This document shows, in pieces, positions 35,465 through 43,584 of a stretch of 64,000 bases of DNA. Source of the DNA: Streptomyces tauricus. Its GTDB lineage: Bacteria > Actinomycetota > Actinomycetes > Streptomycetales > Streptomycetaceae. The stretch's first letter is position 1, and each line of letters opens with the position of its first letter. The stretch is from contig NZ_BMVY01000032.1 in NCBI RefSeq assembly GCF_014650955.1, forward strand, positions 39,869 through 103,868. Reading direction: 5' to 3'. The notes beneath the pieces are model-generated. The model had not been told where the DNA came from. It searched no databases and worked only from the letters and a program-made list of their open reading frames with translations. A program made the position numbers and the translations under genes.

Positions 35465-35503
35465 GTTCTCGCGACCTTTCGTCTCTGCTTAGGAACCAGA
35501 ATC

Positions 35504-36172
35504 ATGACAGAAATAGATGGCGTACTCGCCGGGAAAGCCCAGCCCTCAGGTGCCGAGCGGGTCGTCACTTCCCCGCTGCCCACCGTGTACGGCGATTTCC
35601 AGGCCGTCGGCTACCTGGACCGTACTCGCGGAGACGAACAAGTGGCCCTGGTTTACGGCGACATCCGGGCCGCCCGGGGCGAGGGAATACTCACCCGGCT
35701 GCACTCCGAATGCCTGACCGGCGACGCCTTCGGGTCCCGGCACTGCGAGTGCGGACCCCAACTCACCACCGCGCTGCGGGAGATAGCGGCGGAGGGCCGC
35801 GGTGTCCTGATCTACCTCCGGGGGCACGAGGGCCGCGGCATCGGTCTGCTGGCCAAGCTCCAGGCGATGAAGCTCCAGGCGGAGGGCCTCGACACGGTGG
35901 AGGCGAACCTCGCGCTCGGCCTGCCCGTGGACGCCCGCGACTACGGCGTCGGCGCGGACATCCTGCACGACCTCGGTGTCCGCTCGGTGAGACTGCTGTC
36001 CAACAACCCGCGCAAGCGGGAGGCGTTGGTCCGCAACGGCATCAGGGTCGACGCGCAGGTACCCCTGCTGATCCCGCCCTGCGACGACAACATCACCTAC
36101 CTGCGCACCAAGCGGGAGCGCCTGGACCACGACCTGCCGCACCTGGACGCGGTGGTGGGCCACCGGGTCTGA
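35504..36172 (+). CDS. ribA: GTP cyclohydrolase II homologue with Tyr-to-Met active site (FAPy-forming type)
   Basis: 222 residues. Zinc Cys70, Cys81 and Cys83 (HSECLTGDAFGSRHCECG) and GHEGRGIGLL are intact, as is LLSNNPRKREAL. E. coli RibA has Tyr105 in KIRAYALQ; the aligned residue here is Met122 (KLQAMKLQ). From memory, the S. coelicolor paralogue SCO6655 with Met at this position stops after ring opening and pyrophosphate release, giving the formylated FAPy nucleotide rather than the riboflavin precursor. This gene is thus probably not for riboflavin. No other rib genes are nearby. The ATG at 35504 has a modest AGGA upstream. Divergent from the creatininase-family gene. Confidence 0.92.
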   Translation: MTEIDGVLAGKAQPSGAERVVTSPLPTVYGDFQAVGYLDRTRGDEQVALVYGDIRAARGEGILTRLHSECLTGDAFGSRHCECGPQLTTALREIAAEGRGVLIYLRGHEGRGIGLLAKLQAMKLQAEGLDTVEANLALGLPVDARDYGVGADILHDLGVRSVRLLSNNPRKREALVRNGIRVDAQVPLLIPPCDDNITYLRTKRERLDHDLPHLDAVVGHRV

Positions 36173-36242
36173 CCGCCCGGCCGCCCTTCCGGACCCCCGT
36201 CCCCGCCGGAGGTGGTGACACCGGTGCGGGACGGGGGAAGGG

Positions 36243-37499
36243 ATGAGGAATGACCTCAGACCTTCACCTCAGGACGGGCCGCGCGAGGCCGAGCCTCCTC
36301 GAACTGAGCCGCTTGGGACCGTGCCGCCTCGGGCCGTGCCGTCCATGACCGCCGTGCCGGGGCGCGCCGGAGTCGTCGTGATCGGCGGCGGGGTGATGGG
36401 GACGAGCATCGCCTACCACCTGGCGCGGGCGGGTGTGCCCGACGTGGTGCTGGTCGAGCGGGACGAACTGGCCTCCGGATCCACCGCGCGCGCCGCGGGA
36501 GGCGTCCGCGCGCAGTTCTCCGACGAACTGAACATCCAGCTCGGCGCCCGCAGCCTGGAGGCGTTCGCCCGCTTCGAGGAGGAGACGGGCCACGACATCG
36601 CACTGCACCGCGTCGGCTACCTCTTCCTGCTGTCGACGCCCGAGGACGTCGAGGCGTTCGAGGCCGGGGTCCGGCTGCAGAACGGCCTCGGTGTGCCCAG
36701 CCGGATGACCGACCCGGCCGAAGCACACCGGCTCGCACCGCTGATCACCACCGACGGACTGCTGGCCGCCGCCTTCTCCCCGGACGACGGCCACTGCACA
36801 CCCGAGGCCGTGGTGCACGGCTACGCGGCCGCCGCCCGCCGCCACGGCGCGACGATCGTCCGGCACTGCGAGGTCACCGGCATCGAGACCCGCGGCGACG
36901 ACATCGCGGCCGTCGTCACCCGCCACGGCCGGATCGCCACGTCCACCGTCGTCTGCGCGGCCGGCGCCTGGTCGCGGGCCGTGGGCGCGATGGCCGGCGT
37001 GGACCTGCCGGTGGAGCCGCTGCGCCGCCAGATCGCCGTCACCGAACCGGTCCCGGGGCTCCCGCCGGACCTCCCCATGACCATCGACTTCACCAGCAGC
37101 CTGTACTTCCACACCGAGGGCCCCGGCCTCCTCCTCGGCATGTCCGACCCCGACGAGAGACCGGGCTTCGCCACCGGGACGCACGACCGCTGGATCCCCC
37201 GCCTCTACGAGGCCATGGAGCGCCGCGCCCCCACCCTGCTCGACGTACGCAGGACGGGCGGCTGGGCGGGCCTGTACGAGATCACCCCGGACCACAACGC
37301 ACTGATCGGCGAGGCCCGCCAGGTCTCCCGCTTCCTGTACGCGACCGGGTTCTCCGGGCACGGTTTCCTCCAGGGACCCGCCGTCGGAGAGGTGGTCCGC
37401 GATCTGTACCTGGGGCAGGATCCGTTCGTCGACGTCACCCCGCTGCGTGCCGAACGGTTCGCGGCCGACTCCCCGAGACCGGAGGTCAACCTCGTATGA
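36243..37499 (+). CDS. FAD-dependent amino acid oxidase/dehydrogenase (DAO, sarcosine-oxidase-like)
   Basis: 418 residues. FAD-binding VVVIGGGVMGTSIAYHLARA after a Pro-rich head of about 38 residues, then the conserved SGSTARAAGGVRAQF, and at the C-terminal end GWAGLYEITPDHNALIG and ATGFSGHGFLQGP. Family members oxidise the C-N bond of glycine, sarcosine, D-amino acids or secondary amines such as saccharopine and pipecolate. GGGGGAAGGG precedes the ATG. The stop overlaps the start of the next gene by four bases; with two saccharopine dehydrogenase homologues following, an imino acid of lysine metabolism is a reasonable substrate. Confidence 0.9.
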   Translation: MRNDLRPSPQDGPREAEPPRTEPLGTVPPRAVPSMTAVPGRAGVVVIGGGVMGTSIAYHLARAGVPDVVLVERDELASGSTARAAGGVRAQFSDELNIQLGARSLEAFARFEEETGHDIALHRVGYLFLLSTPEDVEAFEAGVRLQNGLGVPSRMTDPAEAHRLAPLITTDGLLAAAFSPDDGHCTPEAVVHGYAAAARRHGATIVRHCEVTGIETRGDDIAAVVTRHGRIATSTVVCAAGAWSRAVGAMAGVDLPVEPLRRQIAVTEPVPGLPPDLPMTIDFTSSLYFHTEGPGLLLGMSDPDERPGFATGTHDRWIPRLYEAMERRAPTLLDVRRTGGWAGLYEITPDHNALIGEARQVSRFLYATGFSGHGFLQGPAVGEVVRDLYLGQDPFVDVTPLRAERFAADSPRPEVNLV

Positions 37500-38566
37500 C
37501 CGAGCTGCACCTGTGGCTGCGCCACGAGACCCGTACGACCGAGCGGCGCACCCCGGTCGTGCCGTCCGACGCCCGGCGGCTCGTCGGGGCCGGCGTGACG
37601 CTCACCGTCGAGGAGTCCCCGCAGCGGGTCTTCCCCTCCGAGGCGTACGAGGCGGCCGGCTGCCGGGCCGTCGAGGCGGGCTCCTGGACCGGGGCACCGG
37701 CGGACGCGGTGATCGTCGGCCTCAAGGAACTCCCGGACGGACCCGACGGGCCGGAGGAACTGCGGCACCGGCACATCTTCTTCGGGCACGCGTACAAGGC
37801 GCAGCCGGGCGCAGGCGCGCTGCTGCGCCGGTTCGCCGCGGGCGGCGGGAGCCTGTTCGACCTGGAGTACCTGGTGGACGACGACGGGCGCAGGCTCGCC
37901 GCCTTCGGCTACTGGGCGGGCTATGTGGGCGCCGCCCTCGCGGTCCTGCACCACCGGGGCAGGCTGACGGCTCCACTGCGGCCGACGTCGAAGAAGGAAC
38001 TGGACGACGGCCTCCACCCGGCCCCCGGCGACGAACGGTTCACCTCGCTGGTGATCGGGGCGCTGGGCCGCTCCGGACGCGGGGCGCGGGCGGCGCTCGC
38101 CGAGGCGGGCCTCGAACCCACCTGCTGGGACCTGGCCGAGACCCGCGCCCTGGACCGGCCGGCGCTGCTGGCCCACGAGCTGATGGTGAACACGGTGCTG
38201 ACCACCGGCCCCTCCACACCGTTCCTCACCGACGACGACCTGGCCGTGCCGGACCGCCGCCTGCGCACGGTGTGCGATGTGACCTGCGACGTCGGCTCCC
38301 CGTACAACGTCCTGCCCGTCTACGACACCGTCACCGACTGGGCGGACCCCGTACGGCGCCTGCACGGACGGCCCGCCCTCGATCTCATCGCCATCGACAA
38401 CCTGCCGTCCCTGCTGCCCGAGGAGGCGAGTACGGACTTCTCGGCGGCGCTGACGCCCCTGCTCCTGGAGTTCGGGGTGGGCGGGGAGTGGGGCCGCTGC
38501 CTGGACCGGTTCACGCAGGCGTGCCGCGCGCTCGGCGTACGGGACGGAGGGCCGGGCGATGTCTGA
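37496..38566 (+). CDS. Saccharopine dehydrogenase (LYS1-like, lysine-forming type)
   Basis: 356 residues. N-terminal AlaDH/PNT-type half: LRHETRTTERRTPVVPSDAR with the conserved E-R-R, VFPSEAYEAAGC, VIVGLKELPDGP, HIFFGHAYKAQPG. The Rossmann half is short: VIGALGRSGRGARAALAEAG; then VCDVTCDVGSPYNVLPVYD and LDLIAIDNLPSLLPEEAS. This is the pattern of the NAD-dependent yeast LYS1 family. It interconverts saccharopine with lysine plus 2-oxoglutarate. It overlaps both neighbours (four and eight bases). Confidence 0.88.
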   Translation: MTELHLWLRHETRTTERRTPVVPSDARRLVGAGVTLTVEESPQRVFPSEAYEAAGCRAVEAGSWTGAPADAVIVGLKELPDGPDGPEELRHRHIFFGHAYKAQPGAGALLRRFAAGGGSLFDLEYLVDDDGRRLAAFGYWAGYVGAALAVLHHRGRLTAPLRPTSKKELDDGLHPAPGDERFTSLVIGALGRSGRGARAALAEAGLEPTCWDLAETRALDRPALLAHELMVNTVLTTGPSTPFLTDDDLAVPDRRLRTVCDVTCDVGSPYNVLPVYDTVTDWADPVRRLHGRPALDLIAIDNLPSLLPEEASTDFSAALTPLLLEFGVGGEWGRCLDRFTQACRALGVRDGGPGDV

Positions 38567-39734
38567 GACCGCCGCACCCGGGCCCGCCCCCGTGCCGTCC
38601 TCCCGGACCGTCCACTGGATCGGCGCGGGCCTGTCCACCGGCGGCGGGCTCGCCGCGCTCTGCGCGGCGGCCGACCGCGTACGGCTGTGGCACCGCACCG
38701 AGGAGCGGGCCGGGCGGGCCCTGGCGGGGCTCGGCCTCACCGGCCGCGCCGAGCCCCGCGCGTACACCCCGCGGGCCCTCGCCGCCGAACTGGCCCCCGG
38801 GGACGTGGTGGTCTCCATGCTGCCCGCCCCCGAGCACGCGGAACTGCTCGCCGCCTGTGTGCGGGGCCGCGCGCACTTCGCCTGCTCCAGCTATGTCTCC
38901 GACGCGGTGCTCGACCAGCTTCCAGCGGCCACGGCGGCCGGTGTCGTCGTCCTCACCGAGGCGGGTCTCGACCCCGGCATCGACCACCTCTTCGCGCACG
39001 GCCTCATCGCCCGCGCCCGTGCGGAGATCGGCGCGGACACCGCGGCCGAGGTGAGCCTCACCTCGTACTGCGGAGGCGTCCCCGCCGTCCCGAACGACTT
39101 CAGGTACCGCTTCAGCTGGGCCCCGGCGGGCGTCCTCAACGCCCTGCGCTCGCCCGCCCGTTACATCGAGGCCGGCGCCGAGACGACGGCCCCGCGCCCC
39201 TGGGAGGTCACCCGGCCCCATGTGGTGGACGGGGAGCCCTTCGAGGTCTACCCGAACCGCGACAGCGTCCCGTTCGTCGCCCAGTACGGGCTGCCGCCGG
39301 CCTGGAAGCCGCAGACGTTCGTGCGCGGCACCCTCCGCCTTTCCGGCTGGCTCGACGCGTGGCAGCCGGTCTTCGCGGAACTCCGCGAGGGCGACGACCG
39401 ACGGATCGCCGAACTGGCCCAGGAGCTGGCGACCCGCTACCCCACCACGGACGCCGACCGGGACCGGGTGATCCTCGCGGTGACTCTCGACGTACAGGCC
39501 GCCGGGGGACGCACCTGGTCGGGGCGCTACCTCCTGGACATGGAGGGGGACGCGGAGGAGAGCGCGATGGCGCGCTGCGTCTCACGGACGCTGGCGGTCG
39601 GCGTGCGCGGGATCCTGCGGGACGCCCTGCGGCCGGGCCTCCACCGCGCGGCGGAGACACCGGAGCGCTCCGAGGAGTGGCTCGCCGAACTGGATGGCGA
39701 GGGAATCGACTTCACGCTCCGGACCGACGGTTGA
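38559..39734 (+). CDS. Saccharopine dehydrogenase/reductase (LYS9-like, glutamate-forming type)
   Basis: 391 residues. It starts with a nucleotide-binding motif TVHWIGAGLSTGGGLAALCA, then VVVSMLPAPEHAELLAACVR, HFACSSYVSDAVLDQL, EAGLDPGIDHLFAHGLI and SYCGGVPAVPNDFRYRFSWA, a core found in LYS9-type saccharopine reductases. It would interconvert saccharopine with allysine plus glutamate. Together with the LYS1-like gene it forms both halves of the saccharopine route, unusual as two separate bacterial proteins. A candidate terminator follows at 39750. Confidence 0.88.
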   Translation: MSETAAPGPAPVPSSRTVHWIGAGLSTGGGLAALCAAADRVRLWHRTEERAGRALAGLGLTGRAEPRAYTPRALAAELAPGDVVVSMLPAPEHAELLAACVRGRAHFACSSYVSDAVLDQLPAATAAGVVVLTEAGLDPGIDHLFAHGLIARARAEIGADTAAEVSLTSYCGGVPAVPNDFRYRFSWAPAGVLNALRSPARYIEAGAETTAPRPWEVTRPHVVDGEPFEVYPNRDSVPFVAQYGLPPAWKPQTFVRGTLRLSGWLDAWQPVFAELREGDDRRIAELAQELATRYPTTDADRDRVILAVTLDVQAAGGRTWSGRYLLDMEGDAEESAMARCVSRTLAVGVRGILRDALRPGLHRAAETPERSEEWLAELDGEGIDFTLRTDG

Positions 39735-39749
39735 GCCCTCTGCCAGGGT

Positions 39750-39781
39750 GCCGCCTGCCGGGGAGCCTCCTGGCAGGCGGC
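39750..39781. terminator. 10-bp stem between convergent genes
   Basis: GCCGCCTGCC and GGCAGGCGGC are exact reverse complements with a 12-base loop, 16 bases after the saccharopine reductase stop. It could terminate both this gene and the convergent serine hydrolase. Confidence 0.55.
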
Positions 39782-39839
39782 GCGGGCGCTGCCCCGGGGC
39801 ACAGGCTGCCCGGGTGGCGCCCGCCCGCGGCACGGGCGC

Positions 39840-41069
39840 TCAGTCCCCGAGGGCCTCGTGCACGAAGGTCTTCAGTTCGTGGAAGGACAGCATTCCCGCG
39901 GGCCGTACCTGGGTCATGAACTGCACGGTCAGGTCGTTGCGGGGGTCGACCCAGAAGGTCGTGCCGCCCGCGCCGCTCCAGCCGTAGGACCCCTCGCTCT
40001 CGGGGGACGGTGTGCGGTCCGCGTCCACCACGACCGAGACGCCGAGGCCGAAGCCCAGGCCCGCGTTGCCCGGCTGCCCGTGCAGGGGTTTGGTGCCGAA
40101 GGCGTGCAGGTCGGCGGGGAGATGGTTCGCCGCCATCGTGTCCACGGTCCCGGGGGACAGCAGCCGGACGCCGTCGAGTTCGCCGCGCCGGCGCAGGAAC
40201 TCCATGAAGCGGTGGTAGTCGCCCGCGGTCCCCACCAGGCCGCCGTGGCACGAGAGCAGGCGCGGGCGCTCGTGCACCGGCGGGCCCGCGAACGGGATGA
40301 TCCCGCCGTCCTTGTCCTCCGGGTCCTCCTCGTAGAGGACCGCCAGCCGGTCGGCCCGCTCGCCGGAGACCCAGAAGCTCGTGTCCGTCATGCCCAGCGG
40401 CGCGAAGACCCGTTCGGCGAGGAACTCGTCCAGCGGACGGCCCGTCACCACCTCGATGAGGCGGCCGACCACATTGGTCGCGATCGAGTAGTTCCACTCG
40501 GTGCCCGGCTCGAACTGCAGGGGCAGGCTCGCGTACACCTCGCACGCCTCGGCGAGATCCGCGCCCTCCGGTGCCTGCGTCTCGACGCCCGCGGCCCGGT
40601 ACAGGGCGTCCACGGGGTGGGTGCGGTAGGCGCCGATGGTCAGGCCCGCGGTGTGGGTCAGCAGATGCCTGACCAGCAGGGGGTGCTCGGCCGGGCGGGT
40701 TTTGAGGCCGTCGCCCGTGCCGCTCTCGTAGACCTGGAGGTCCGCGAAGGCCGGCAGATGGCGGGAGACGGGATCGTCGAGGCCGAGCAGGCCCTCCTCG
40801 TGGAGCATCAGCGCGGCGACGGACGCGACCGGCTTGGTCATCGAGTAGAGCCGCCACACGGTGTCCGCGGTGACCGCGGCGCCGGCCTCCCGGTCGCGCA
40901 GGCCGTATGACGTGAGATGTGCGACACGTCCGTGACGGGCCACGGAAACGAGGTACCCGGGAAGGAGGCCGTCGTTCACGCGACGGGCGAAGAACCGGTC
41001 GAGACGGTCGAGGGCCGCCGGGTCCAGACCGACCTCCGCCGGCTCCACTTCTTGCTGCAACTGAGCCAT
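39840..41069 (-). CDS. Serine hydrolase, class C beta-lactamase/esterase family
   Basis: 409 residues, no signal peptide, so cytoplasmic. Nucleophile motif SMTK (in WRLYSMTKPVASVAALMLHE), second motif Y-x-N region EWNYSIATNVVGRLIEVV, and a GAGGT segment (YGWSGAGGTTFW) in place of KTG. This arrangement fits esterases of family VIII more than true beta-lactamases. The start MAQLQQEVEPAEVGLDPAAL is the usual esterase opening. Substrate unknown. It is divergent from the graspetide genes; about 500 bases separate them. Confidence 0.9.
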   Translation of the reverse strand: MAQLQQEVEPAEVGLDPAALDRLDRFFARRVNDGLLPGYLVSVARHGRVAHLTSYGLRDREAGAAVTADTVWRLYSMTKPVASVAALMLHEEGLLGLDDPVSRHLPAFADLQVYESGTGDGLKTRPAEHPLLVRHLLTHTAGLTIGAYRTHPVDALYRAAGVETQAPEGADLAEACEVYASLPLQFEPGTEWNYSIATNVVGRLIEVVTGRPLDEFLAERVFAPLGMTDTSFWVSGERADRLAVLYEEDPEDKDGGIIPFAGPPVHERPRLLSCHGGLVGTAGDYHRFMEFLRRRGELDGVRLLSPGTVDTMAANHLPADLHAFGTKPLHGQPGNAGLGFGLGVSVVVDADRTPSPESEGSYGWSGAGGTTFWVDPRNDLTVQFMTQVRPAGMLSFHELKTFVHEALGD

Positions 41070-41511
41070 GTCTGCCTCCGGTTGACGGTCTGAAAGCGGC
41101 GGAAAAGGGATGTCGGCAAGCGGTCGGCGATGAGGCGTGGAGATCGGGAAGCGCTACGAGAGTAGCTGTGTGGGGGGTGTCCTCCGAATGAAATTCTCGG
41201 CGGCGGCCGAACGTGTACGAGGGCTCGTGGACCGGTGTGCTCACGTACCACCGGTACCGGGACACCACACCGGCGCGCGGGGCGCGCGACGCGGGAACGT
41301 GTGCGTCAGTGCGCTGAACTGCGGCTCCACCTCGGATCCGTAACTCTCGGACCTGCGTCTCCAGAGGCGAATGGCTGTCCTGTGCACGGATGATCGGCGC
41401 GGCGGGATCACGTCACGGACCGTACCCGTCCGATGACTACGCTGCGTGAGGCAACCATTCTCCAGTTCGATTCGTATATCTCCGTGGAAGCCCTGTGGAC
41501 CGGGCGGGTAA
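41070..41511. other. Intergenic region before the graspetide genes
   Basis: This stretch of about 440 bases has no supported gene; several short frames lack binding sites and family features. GTATATCTCC near 41474 is AT-rich and could be part of a promoter, but no matching -35 was found. Confidence 0.4.
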
Positions 41512-41531
41512 CGTGACGCCGGAGCGTCACG
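41512..41531. promoter_or_regulatory. Perfect inverted repeat upstream of the graspetide precursor
   Basis: CGTGACGC-CGGA-GCGTCACG: 8-base arms, 4-base centre, ending 38 bases before the precursor ATG. It may be an operator or an mRNA hairpin. Confidence 0.6.
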
Positions 41532-41569
41532 ATCCGACTGGCCGGGTCCGCACCGAGCAAGGAGAACCG

Positions 41570-41761
41570 ATGCGACCGTTCGCGCTCAACTACGCCCGTC
41601 CGGCCCAGCAGTTGGAGGTCAGCGTTCCGTATGCCTATGACTCCAGACTGCAATTGAATGTCCTCCCGGACGGACGGCTGGCCGCGCATGACTACGCCGT
41701 GTTGCGGGAGTTGGGGTCCACGACTTCCACAGCGGGCTCAAAGACCCACTTCGACGACTGA
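41570..41761 (+). CDS. tgmA: Graspetide (omega-ester peptide) precursor
   Basis: 63 residues. The leader MRPFALNYARPAQQLEVSVP, then YAYDSRLQLNV and a DGR turn, is the recognisable ATP-grasp-targeted RiPP leader (TgmA type). The C-terminal core GSTTSTAGSKTHFDD has Ser/Thr/Lys donors followed by two terminal Asp acceptors, which an ATP-grasp ligase would join as esters or amides to form a macrocyclic peptide. GGAG is placed just before the ATG; an in-frame longer frame from 41495 lacks such a site. It ends 16 bases before the ligase gene. Confidence 0.9.
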   Translation: MRPFALNYARPAQQLEVSVPYAYDSRLQLNVLPDGRLAAHDYAVLRELGSTTSTAGSKTHFDD

Positions 41762-41777
41762 TTCCGGACCCCCGACG

Positions 41778-42776
41778 ATGACGGTTCTGATCCTGACGTG
41801 CGAACAGGATGTGACCGCGGACATGGTGGTGGCGGAGCTCGACGGGAACGGAGTTCCGGTCGTCCGCCTCGATCCCGCGGACCTGCCCGGCCCGGTGGCC
41901 CTGTCGGGCGAGTACGTGCGCGGCGGCTTTCACGGGCATCTGTCCGCCGGCGGCCGGCTGGTGAGCATGAGCGGGCTGCGGTCCGTCTGGGTCCGCAGGC
42001 CCGGCGCGCCGGCGAGCAACGCCGCCGAACCCTCCGACTGGCTGACCGAGGAGTCCGCGCAGGCGCTCTACGGCATGCTGCGGTCCACCGACGCGCGCTG
42101 GATGAACCACCCCGACGCGGCCCGCCGGGCCCGCCACAAGCCCTGGCAGCTGTCCCTGGCCCAGCGCTGCGGCCTGCCCGTACCCGCCACTTTGATCACC
42201 ACGTTCCCCCAGGCCGCCCGCGACTTCGCGGACCGGTTCCCGGATCTCGTGGTCAAGCCCGTGTCCGGCGCGCACCCGCAGGAACCGCCCAGGGCGGTGC
42301 CCACCAGCCGGGTCGCGCCCGACACGGACTTCGCGGCCGTCGCCTTCGGCCCCACCCTGCTCCAGCGACGGGTGGTCAAGCGGGCGGACATCAGGCTGAC
42401 CTGCGTCGGCGACCAGTTGTTCGCCGCGCGCAAGCCGGTCGCCCCGGACGCCGACCCCGACGAGGTGGACGTCCGTTTCGCGACCTCGGACGCCCTGTGG
42501 CAGCCGGTGGACACGCCGTCGTCCGTCGCCGCCGGGGTCCGCAGCTACCTCCGGGAGGCCCGACTGGCCTTCGGCGCCTTCGACTTCGCCGAGGACGCCG
42601 AGGGGATGTGGTGGTTCCTGGAGTGCAACCAGTCGGGCCAGTTCGGATTCGTACAGATCGAGTCGGGCCAGCGGATCGCGGCGGCGGTGGCCGACTGGCT
42701 GGCCGCGCCCGTCGCGCCCACCGCGCCCGGGGCGCTGCCCAACGGGGGCCGGGCGTGGGCCATGGAGGGCCACTGA
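41778..42776 (+). CDS. tgmB: ATP-grasp ribosomal peptide maturase (graspetide ligase)
   Basis: 332 residues. It starts MTVLILTCEQDVTADMVVAE, followed by VWVRRPG, NHPDAARRARHKPWQLSLAQ, GLPVPATLITT, LVVKPVSG (ATP-binding Lys), and the Mg/ATP motif FLECNQSGQF with Glu and Asn. It activates side-chain carboxylates of the precursor core as acyl phosphates and joins them to Thr/Ser/Lys. The O-methyltransferase (PIMT homologue) that often follows in tgm clusters is absent; the next DNA is a repeat element and gene fragments. The start codon has only a weak binding site, so translation may depend on the precursor gene. Confidence 0.92.
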   Translation: MTVLILTCEQDVTADMVVAELDGNGVPVVRLDPADLPGPVALSGEYVRGGFHGHLSAGGRLVSMSGLRSVWVRRPGAPASNAAEPSDWLTEESAQALYGMLRSTDARWMNHPDAARRARHKPWQLSLAQRCGLPVPATLITTFPQAARDFADRFPDLVVKPVSGAHPQEPPRAVPTSRVAPDTDFAAVAFGPTLLQRRVVKRADIRLTCVGDQLFAARKPVAPDADPDEVDVRFATSDALWQPVDTPSSVAAGVRSYLREARLAFGAFDFAEDAEGMWWFLECNQSGQFGFVQIESGQRIAAAVADWLAAPVAPTAPGALPNGGRAWAMEGH

Positions 42777-42829
42777 GCCCGCGTCGCGGGGAGCGTGTCT
42801 CTTGGCTGCGGGCCGATGGGGGTTCGGTT

Positions 42830-42925
42830 GCGCAGTTCCCCGCGCCCCTCAGCAGGGGCTACTGCCCGCCGAAGACGTCAGGCCGGGGCACAGCCCCGCC
42901 TTTCAAGGGCGCGGGGAGCAGCACG
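42830..42925. repeat. REP-like element, two facing half units
   Basis: CGCAGTTCCCCGCGCCCCTC at about 42833-42850 is followed by an inverted, diverged half unit (CAAGGGCGCGGGGAG, near 42904). Same family as the cluster at 28491. The second half overlaps the pseudogene fragment below. Confidence 0.7.
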
Positions 42926-43584
42926 CGTTGGTCCACCGTGAGCGCCGGCGCCCCGTCACCCGCGAGCGTCACCTCCAGCGTCGTACCGGCCTCCTGGGCG
43001 TACGGGCCCCGCACCCGGAGCGGCGAAGTCACCCGCACGGAGCCGCCCTTGACGTGTACGTCGCCGCGACCGAGCGCGGACGCCGAGGCGGTGGCGAGGA
43101 CGCCCTCCTCCAGCGTGGTGCCGCCGGTGTACGCGTTGGCTCCGGTGAGCGACAGCGTTCCGCTGCCGCGCTTGACGAGCGCGCCCCGGCCGCCGATGTC
43201 GTTGCGCCAGGTGTCGGCGCCGCCGAAACCCCCGGCGGCGTCTAGCGTGACATGTGCGTCCGCGTCGAAGGTGCCGTACCCGTCGGCGGCGGCGAAGAGG
43301 TTCAGGCGCCCCCACTTCTCGAAGCCGTCCAGCAGGACGTAGCCGGCGGGCAGCGCGGTCGTCCGCAGCACCTCGCGCCGCTGGGCGGCGGAGAGATAGG
43401 GCAGCCGCGTCTCCAGCAGCACCTCGGCGCCCTTGGGCACGCTCATCCGGTCGTGCGCGGACCGCTTGGGCAGCACGTACGTCAACCGGGGTTCGACCGC
43501 TGCCCGGTTGGCGGCACGGTCCGCGTGCGGGTCGGTGTCGGGGCCCGCCGCGTGCGCGTAGACGCGGGGGTGGTCCAGGGCCCG
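42859..43584 (-). pseudogene. 3' fragment of a PAP2-phosphatase/autotransporter-repeat protein
   Basis: About 240 codons remain, starting within ALDHPRVYAHAAGPDTDPHA. It includes LTYVLPKRS and LPYLSAAQRREVLRTTALPA, then GYVLLDGFEKWGRLNLFAAA, which I recognise as the region after the catalytic domain of secreted PAP2 phosphatases. An autotransporter-associated repeat follows (GSGTLSLTGANAYTGGTTLE) and a beta-rich tail. The catalytic domain and signal peptide are missing, and upstream the frame joins an unrelated gene fragment. It is therefore a remnant, most likely not expressed as a functional protein. Confidence 0.75.

Noticed and set aside
35504..36172. Ordinary riboflavin GTP cyclohydrolase II
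   Set aside because: Met replaces the key Tyr, no other rib genes are present, and the neighbours fit a different pathway.
41137..41343. 68-codon frame upstream of the graspetide genes
   Set aside because: No ribosome binding site and no recognisable pattern; composition only.
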